Source: Actinomycetota bacterium (GTDB lineage: Bacteria > Actinomycetota > UBA4738 > G016210805). From it: 12,241 nucleotides of DNA. This document shows positions 8,161 to 12,241 of the stretch, one piece after another; positions within the stretch are counted from its first letter, which is position 1, and every line of letters begins with the position of its first letter. Where the stretch lies: the NCBI GenBank assembly GCA_016210805.1, contig JACQTL010000199.1, positions 1 through 12,241 on the forward strand, given 5' to 3'. Below the pieces are notes generated by a model, which was given only the letters and a program-made list of their open reading frames with translations, ran no database searches and was not told where the DNA came from. Both the position numbers and the translations under genes were made by a program.

Positions 8161-10680
8161 GGTTCGACCGCCGACACCGGCCCGACGGCGGCGGACGAGG
8201 TGGGGCACCAGGGCGAGCACGCCCAGGACGACGAGAGCCCCGCTCACCACGAGGAGGATCCCCCAGGGCCCCGAGCTCCCCCCGAGCTCCACCGTCCCGG
8301 GCTCGAGGAGCGCGTCGAAGGCGAGGTACGGCGTTCCCGGCCGCTCGGCCGCCCGCGCCCAGAACTCCTCGGAGCCGACCACGCCGATGACCCGGGGAAG
8401 GTACCCCGGCGCCGCCGCCACCAGCGTCACCGTGGCGCCCGTGCCGGGATCGGGCACCAGGACGGGGACGCGGCCGTCCACGGGGACGGCCTCGTACGCG
8501 TACCCCCGCCCCTCGCCCGGTGCCGGGTGGTCCACGAAGGCCACGACCGAGACCTCCACGCCGTGGGCCTCGACGGTGGCCTCGAGCTCCGGGAGGACGG
8601 GCGGCCCGTAGCGGATCGTCGGTGGGCCCGCGGGCCGGCCGTCCGGGCCGACGGGCGGGTGCCCGGTCGGCCCCACCTCCGCGCCCGGCTCGTACCGCCG
8701 TATCCCCCCGGGGTCGTCGTAGAACCCGTGAGCGATGAAGACCTGGTCGACATCCTCCGTCCCGTCCCCGTCCCGGTCGAGCCCTCCGAACCGGTCCATC
8801 AGGACGTCGTGCAGCTCGGCGACGTCGAAGATGTGCCCGTAGTCGTCCGGCTTCCCGGCTTTCGGATCGGCCGTGCTGCCGTCCTCGAGCGCCGACCAGA
8901 GCTCCTCCACGGAGAGGTCGATCGGGTCGTCGTCCACTGCCGCGTCACGCAGGCCGGTGATCCGGATCGTCGAGTATCCGATCCCCTCCGGGACCGGGAC
9001 CATGAACTGCGCGGCGCCGCCCACCCCGAGGCGGTCCTCGCCGGGGGCGATCCACACCGACCGGGTGGCCAGGACGTCCCCGGACTCCCCCAGGAACCGG
9101 ACGAACAGCCGGGCCAGCGACGACCCGGGAAGGCCCCGGACCTCGCCCACGACCAGGCCGCCCAGGTCGACGAACCTCACGTCGTCCACCGGAACGTCGG
9201 CCGGCCCGGCCGCCGCGTAGTCGCCCGGCCCGTCCTCGAAGTCCAGGAGCAAGGAGGCGACGGCGAGCTCCTCGTACCGGCCTCCCGCCGACCAGACGTC
9301 GAGGTCGGCCTCGAGGTCCTGCTCGGCCCCGCTCCTGAATCGGAACCTCGGAGGGCGGCCCTCCACGTGCTTGGCCACCATGGTCGAGAAGAACGTCGCG
9401 AATCCCTCGATCCACGAGTCGTTCGACGAGTACGGGTTCCCGTAGTAGCCGCCGTGCGGGACCCTGCCGGGCGGCGACGGGTCGCGGTCGTCGTTCACGT
9501 CGACCATGAGGGCGTGCCCGAACTCGTGGTAGATCGTGTCGTCGGCGACCAGGCCCTTGCCGGCGCTCTCCGACACCTCCAGGCCTATGTACGGCGCTCC
9601 GGAGTTCGACGAATAGAACGCGCCCAGGGTGCCGTCGCAGAGCTCGTCGACACCCGAGTCGCACCACGTCACGACCGACAGGGGAAGGCCGTGGTCGAGC
9701 CGGGCCCCCAGGGTTCCCTCCGCGAACGCGATCGCCGTCGAGAGCTGCCGGTACATCGCCCACAGGTCCCGCCAGTCGTCCGCGGAGCTCGGCGTGGCGA
9801 CGGTGGCGTCCCGGCCGATCACCGGGTCCTTCACGCAGCTCTCGCCGACGGGAGCGAACGGGGCGGTCCTGGCCTCGGCCACCGCGTCGACGGGCCCGGC
9901 GCCGGGGACCTGCCGGTACAGGAACCGGAACCGGGGCCGAGGCCCCCCTTCCTGGAGGAGCAGGGACACCGTCACGAGGTCCGTGGCCGGGTCGAACGCG
10001 GACCCCGGCGGAACGAACCCCGAGAAGCGGTATCGGCCCTCGCCGTCGGTGGCCGTCTCGGCCTGGAGCCCGGGGCCGTTCAACTGGACGAGCACGTTGG
10101 CCACGGGCCGCCCGAGCGAGTCGGTGACCAGGCCGCCGACCTCGCACACGGCGACGTCCGGCGAGGGGGACGGGCTCGGGGAGGCCGTCCCGGGCGACGC
10201 CGTGCCGCAGGCCACGGCCCTGGCCTCGGCGGCGGCCAGGAGCCGTCCGGCCAGCCCGACGATGGCCTCCCGGGGCAGATCTCCCGGGGGTGACGTGTGG
10301 TACCGGTACGAGACGTGGGCCGCGTGCGACGCGCTCCCGATCGCTCCCCTGGCGTTGTACCCGTCGTCGGTCTCGAACGTGGCCGCCAGCGGGCACTCCG
10401 GCGGGCTCGACCCCGGCTCGAACCAGGTGACCGCGACCTGCCCGGCGTCGTAGTCGACCTTCGAGTACGTGCAGAAGAAGTGCCACTCCGAGCCGGACAC
10501 GGTGATCTCACCGCCGGCGAAGAGCTCCGTGCCGCCGAGGTCGGGGCAGTCGAACGCGGCGTCCTGGCCCCGGGCCGGGCCGCCGGCCAGGACCCCCGCG
10601 ACCGCCATCAGCGCGGCGACCGGACCGGCGACCGCACGTCTCACGTGACGAACACCATCGCACCCCCCGCCCACCGGCAT
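8158..10680 (-). CDS. Secreted, membrane-anchored gluzincin-type zinc metallopeptidase with carboxypeptidase regulatory-like domain
   Basis: I do not recognise a named family; the 840-residue layout can be described. Residues 13-39 form a signal peptide (RRAVAGPVAALMAVAGVLAG core). A cysteine-containing domain (Cys45, 70, 96, 158) follows, then a Ser/Pro linker (about 160-175), a carboxypeptidase regulatory-like beta domain (about 179-240), and a peptidase domain with HEFGH (385-389) and WIEGFATFF (423-431). His385 and His389 plus Glu425 are the likely zinc ligands and Glu386 the catalytic base, as in gluzincins. DRDGDGTEDVDQ (635-646) resembles a calcium-binding loop. A C-terminal helix (806-828) followed by RRRR anchors the protein with its catalytic part outside the cell. 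The start is uncertain: ATG 10680 is used, but GTG 10644 gives a tighter signal peptide; neither has a clear Shine-Dalgarno sequence. It is divergent from sdhC. Substrate unknown. Confidence 0.82.
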   Translation of the reverse strand: MPVGGGCDGVRHVRRAVAGPVAALMAVAGVLAGGPARGQDAAFDCPDLGGTELFAGGEITVSGSEWHFFCTYSKVDYDAGQVAVTWFEPGSSPPECPLAATFETDDGYNARGAIGSASHAAHVSYRYHTSPPGDLPREAIVGLAGRLLAAAEARAVACGTASPGTASPSPSPSPDVAVCEVGGLVTDSLGRPVANVLVQLNGPGLQAETATDGEGRYRFSGFVPPGSAFDPATDLVTVSLLLQEGGPRPRFRFLYRQVPGAGPVDAVAEARTAPFAPVGESCVKDPVIGRDATVATPSSADDWRDLWAMYRQLSTAIAFAEGTLGARLDHGLPLSVVTWCDSGVDELCDGTLGAFYSSNSGAPYIGLEVSESAGKGLVADDTIYHEFGHALMVDVNDDRDPSPPGRVPHGGYYGNPYSSNDSWIEGFATFFSTMVAKHVEGRPPRFRFRSGAEQDLEADLDVWSAGGRYEELAVASLLLDFEDGPGDYAAAGPADVPVDDVRFVDLGGLVVGEVRGLPGSSLARLFVRFLGESGDVLATRSVWIAPGEDRLGVGGAAQFMVPVPEGIGYSTIRITGLRDAAVDDDPIDLSVEELWSALEDGSTADPKAGKPDDYGHIFDVAELHDVLMDRFGGLDRDGDGTEDVDQVFIAHGFYDDPGGIRRYEPGAEVGPTGHPPVGPDGRPAGPPTIRYGPPVLPELEATVEAHGVEVSVVAFVDHPAPGEGRGYAYEAVPVDGRVPVLVPDPGTGATVTLVAAAPGYLPRVIGVVGSEEFWARAAERPGTPYLAFDALLEPGTVELGGSSGPWGILLVVSGALVVLGVLALVPHLVRRRRAGVGGRT

Positions 10681-10753
10681 GAAACACCCGCGAGGTGGCC
10701 CGCTCAAGAACCCTTCGGGCCGGGCACGGCGCCTCCGTGGGCACCGGCCGCCG

Positions 10754-10768
10754 TAAAGTGGATAGACT
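10754..10768 (+). promoter_or_regulatory. Candidate -10 elements for the sdhCDA operon
   Basis: TAAAGT (10754-10759) and TAGACT (10763-10768) both fit TANNNT and stand out in otherwise GC-rich DNA upstream of sdhC. TAGACT would place the transcript start near 10775 and leave a leader of roughly 55 bases containing the two hairpins and the Shine-Dalgarno sequence. No convincing -35 is visible, so which hexamer is used is open. Confidence 0.45.
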
Positions 10769-10774
10769 CCCGCT

Positions 10775-10794
10775 GGCGCCGGGCCGACGGCGCC
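10775..10794 (+). promoter_or_regulatory. Hairpin in the presumed sdhC leader
   Basis: GGCGCC (10775-10780) and GGCGCC (10789-10794) pair around an 8-base loop. It lies at the expected transcript start or in the early leader of sdhCDA. It could be a regulator site or RNA structure, or chance in GC-rich DNA. Confidence 0.3.
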
Positions 10795-10811
10795 CAGAAA
10801 CCACCGGGTAA

Positions 10812-10829
10812 GCGCTAGGAGGCGAGCGC
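10812..10829 (+). promoter_or_regulatory. Shine-Dalgarno sequence of sdhC in the loop of a small stem
   Basis: AGGAGG (10817-10822) lies nine bases before the GTG at 10832 and fixes that start. It is flanked by GCGCT (10812-10816) and AGCGC (10825-10829), which can pair into a 5-bp stem with the ribosome-binding bases exposed in an 8-base loop. The ribosome site is firm; the functional meaning of the stem is inference. Confidence 0.65.
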
Positions 10830-10831
10830 CC

Positions 10832-11221
10832 GTGGCACGGAAGAAGTCGGTGTACGGCCCCATCTACCGGGGCCGGGAGGGACAGTGGTCCTGGATCCTG
10901 CACCGGGCCACCGGGGTCGGCGTCATCCTCTTCCTGTTCGCCCACGTTGTGGACACCGCGGTGGTGGGATGGGGCCCCGACGCCTACAACCGGGTCGTGG
11001 CCGTGTACCACAACCCGTTCATCCAGTTCCTGGAGCTCGTGCTGGTGGGCATGGTCATCTACCACGCCTTCAACGGGGTCCGGATCATGATCATCGACTT
11101 CTGGCCCAAGGCCTCCGAGTACCACGTCCCGATCTTCTACGCGACCGCGGCGCTGTTCGTGGCGGCCATGGTCCCGGTCACCTGGATCATCGGGAGGAAC
11201 ATCCTGGAGGCGCTCTTCTAG
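10832..11221 (+). CDS. sdhC: Succinate dehydrogenase cytochrome b-type membrane anchor subunit (SdhC)
   Basis: This 129-residue protein is one of two membrane anchors of succinate:quinone oxidoreductase (complex II) and helps bind haem b and quinone. WSWILHRATGVG (19-30) is the SdhC quinone-site signature, with Ser20, His24 and Arg25. Three membrane helices lie at about 26-46, 64-88 and 100-122. His38 in helix 1 and His78 in YHAFNGVRIMIID (77-89) are candidate haem ligands. The GTG start has a good Shine-Dalgarno sequence (AGGAGG, nine bases upstream). Its TAG stop abuts the sdhD ATG with no gap, so translation is probably coupled. It is the first gene of the operon and divergent from the metallopeptidase. 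Confidence 0.93.
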   Translation: MARKKSVYGPIYRGREGQWSWILHRATGVGVILFLFAHVVDTAVVGWGPDAYNRVVAVYHNPFIQFLELVLVGMVIYHAFNGVRIMIIDFWPKASEYHVPIFYATAALFVAAMVPVTWIIGRNILEALF

Positions 11222-11686
11222 ATGGCCACCCGGACGGACGAGCCGGCCGGCCGGCCCATGGAACCGGGCCCCGGGACCGGCCGCGGGCTGGGCGCCAACC
11301 GCACGGGCCGGGACCGGCCGGTGGGGGGCTTCGAGCTGTGGTCCTGGCTCTTCATGCGGGTCTCCGGCCTGCTGCTGCTCTTCCTGGCCGTGGGCCACGT
11401 CCTGATCATGCACGTGATCGACGAGGGCGTGGAGCGCGTGGACTTCGCGTTCGTCCAGCTCCGGTGGGGGAGCCCGTTCTGGCGGACCTGGGACTGGCTG
11501 CTCCTCACGTTCGCCCTGATCCACGGGGTGAACGGGTTGCGGGTGATAGTCCTCGACTACGTCAGGCGGCCGGGCGCCCGGTTCGTCCTGAACTGGTTCT
11601 TCTACCTGACCGGCACCGTGCTGTTCTTCCTGGGCACCGTGATCGTGTTCACCTTCGACCCCTCGGCGTGGCCCGCGACCTCGTGA
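11222..11686 (+). CDS. sdhD: Succinate dehydrogenase hydrophobic membrane anchor subunit (SdhD)
   Basis: This 154-residue protein is the second complex II anchor. A hydrophilic Gly/Pro/Arg-rich N-terminal stretch of about 35 residues precedes three membrane helices at about 43-66, 90-112 and 122-144. ELWSWLFMRVSGLLLL (38-53) mirrors the start of helix 1 in SdhC, and LIHGVNGLRVIVLDYV (99-114) mirrors its helix 2 motif. His59 or His64 in helix 1 and His101 in helix 2 are candidate haem ligands. The ATG directly follows the sdhC stop with no independent Shine-Dalgarno sequence beyond bases inside sdhC, implying coupled translation. sdhA begins four bases after its TGA stop. Confidence 0.9.
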   Translation: MATRTDEPAGRPMEPGPGTGRGLGANRTGRDRPVGGFELWSWLFMRVSGLLLLFLAVGHVLIMHVIDEGVERVDFAFVQLRWGSPFWRTWDWLLLTFALIHGVNGLRVIVLDYVRRPGARFVLNWFFYLTGTVLFFLGTVIVFTFDPSAWPATS

Positions 11687-11690
11687 CCCC

Positions 11691-12241
11691 ATGACCGTCA
11701 CCCACACGTACGACGCCGTGATAGTGGGCGCCGGCGGAGCCGGGCTCCGCGCCGCGATCGAGGCCTCCGGCCGGGTGAAGACCGCGGTGATCTCGAAGCT
11801 CTACCCCACGCGGTCGCACACGGGCACCGCCCAGGGCGGGGTGTGCGCGGCGCTCGGGAACATCGAGGAGGACTCGCCGGAGTGGCACACCTTCGACACC
11901 GTGAAGGGCGGCGACTACCTCGTCGACCAGCCCGCCGCCGCGCTGATGTGCGAGGAGGCCGTCGAGGCGATCTACGAGCTCGAGCACTGGGGGCTCCCCT
12001 TCAACCGGACCGACGACGGGCTGATCGACCAGCGGCGGTTCGGGGGGCACACCAGGAACCACGGGGAGGCGCCGGTCCGGCGGGCCTGCTACGCGGCCGA
12101 CCGGACCGGCCACATGATCCTGCAGACCCTCTACCAGCAGTGCATCAAGCATGACGTCAACTTCTTCAACGAGTTCCAGGTAGTCGACCTTATTATCACC
12201 GATGGACGCTGCGCGGGTGTAGTGGCCATGGAGGTGGCGAC
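11691..12241 (+). CDS. sdhA: Succinate dehydrogenase flavoprotein subunit, N-terminal part (cut by window edge)
   Basis: SdhA oxidises succinate to fumarate and passes electrons via FAD to the iron-sulphur subunit. The frame is open from ATG 11691 to the right edge, giving 183 codons of a protein usually near 580-600 residues. AVIVGAGGAG (9-18) is the dinucleotide-binding loop. TRSHTGTAQGG (40-50) carries His43, the expected site of covalent FAD attachment. RRFGGHTRNHGEAPVRRACY (115-134) and the region to FFNEFQVVDL fit SdhA/FrdA. The order sdhC-sdhD-sdhA, with four bases before this gene, is the common actinobacterial layout, and sdhB would be expected next, outside the window. From 12150 on, codons ending in A or T become suddenly frequent (8 of 30, against 2 of the first 153), although the protein still reads as SdhA. 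Confidence 0.95.
   Translation, partial: MTVTHTYDAVIVGAGGAGLRAAIEASGRVKTAVISKLYPTRSHTGTAQGGVCAALGNIEEDSPEWHTFDTVKGGDYLVDQPAAALMCEEAVEAIYELEHWGLPFNRTDDGLIDQRRFGGHTRNHGEAPVRRACYAADRTGHMILQTLYQQCIKHDVNFFNEFQVVDLIITDGRCAGVVAMEVA

Larger units (their letters stand above)
10681..10831. other. Divergent intergenic region between the metallopeptidase and sdhC genes
   Basis: These 151 bases hold no gene I can support. They contain the sdhC promoter candidates and two short hairpins listed separately, and an inverted repeat GGCCCG/CGGGCC (10697-10702 and 10716-10721) of unknown meaning. I could not assign a -10 for the metallopeptidase on the minus strand. Confidence 0.6.

Noticed and set aside
8200..10293. 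A plus-strand frame (697 codons) opposite the metallopeptidase
   Set aside because: The opposite strand has a signal peptide, zinc motif and membrane anchor. This frame has none and is compositionally biased.
10885..11694. Alternative plus and minus frames across sdhC-sdhD
   Set aside because: The real frames show SdhC and SdhD helices and motifs with a stop-start junction; the alternatives are Arg/Pro/His-rich shadows.

Overview
The window is very GC-rich DNA with codons ending almost always in G or C. It carries a gene set typical of Actinomycetota: an Lhr helicase gene followed by an actinobacterial-type Nei gene (the lhr-nei pairing I recall from Mycobacterium tuberculosis), a separate-subunit methylmalonyl-CoA mutase, and an sdhC-sdhD-sdhA operon. 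Several genes appear to have leaderless promoters, with a TANNNT-like hexamer six bases before the start codon, which is also common in actinobacteria. I cannot name a genus; a deep-branching or environmental actinomycete is my best inference.

Layout from left to right. (1) 1-604, minus: the 5' part of a methylmalonyl-CoA mutase large-subunit gene, cut by the window edge. (2) 667-1311, plus: a SAM-dependent O-methyltransferase. (3) 1320-1769, minus: OsmC-type peroxidase, convergent with the methyltransferase. (4) 1876-2808, plus: an AlkA-like DNA glycosylase. (5) A DNA-repair block on the minus strand: Lhr helicase (3694-8148) followed 31 bp later by Nei/Fpg glycosylase (2850-3662), convergent with the AlkA-like gene across a strong hairpin. 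(6) 8158-10680, minus: a large secreted, membrane-anchored zinc metallopeptidase whose stop codon lies inside the proposed -10 hexamer of lhr. (7) 10832-12241, plus: sdhC, sdhD and the first part of sdhA, divergent from the metallopeptidase across a 151-bp regulatory region with a promoter candidate and two small hairpins.

Functionally there are two themes. Central metabolism flanks the window: methylmalonyl-CoA mutase feeds succinyl-CoA into the TCA cycle, and succinate dehydrogenase oxidises succinate into the quinone pool. Between them lies a damage-response neighbourhood: OsmC removes organic peroxides, the AlkA-like and Nei enzymes excise alkylated and oxidised bases, and Lhr is a repair helicase. 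The metallopeptidase is the least familiar gene.

I see no mobile element, CRISPR array, tRNA, rRNA or clear sign of a new defence system. The observations most worth a second look are the metallopeptidase, the leaderless-promoter pattern including the stop/-10 overlap, and an abrupt shift in codon use in the last 90 bp of sdhA.
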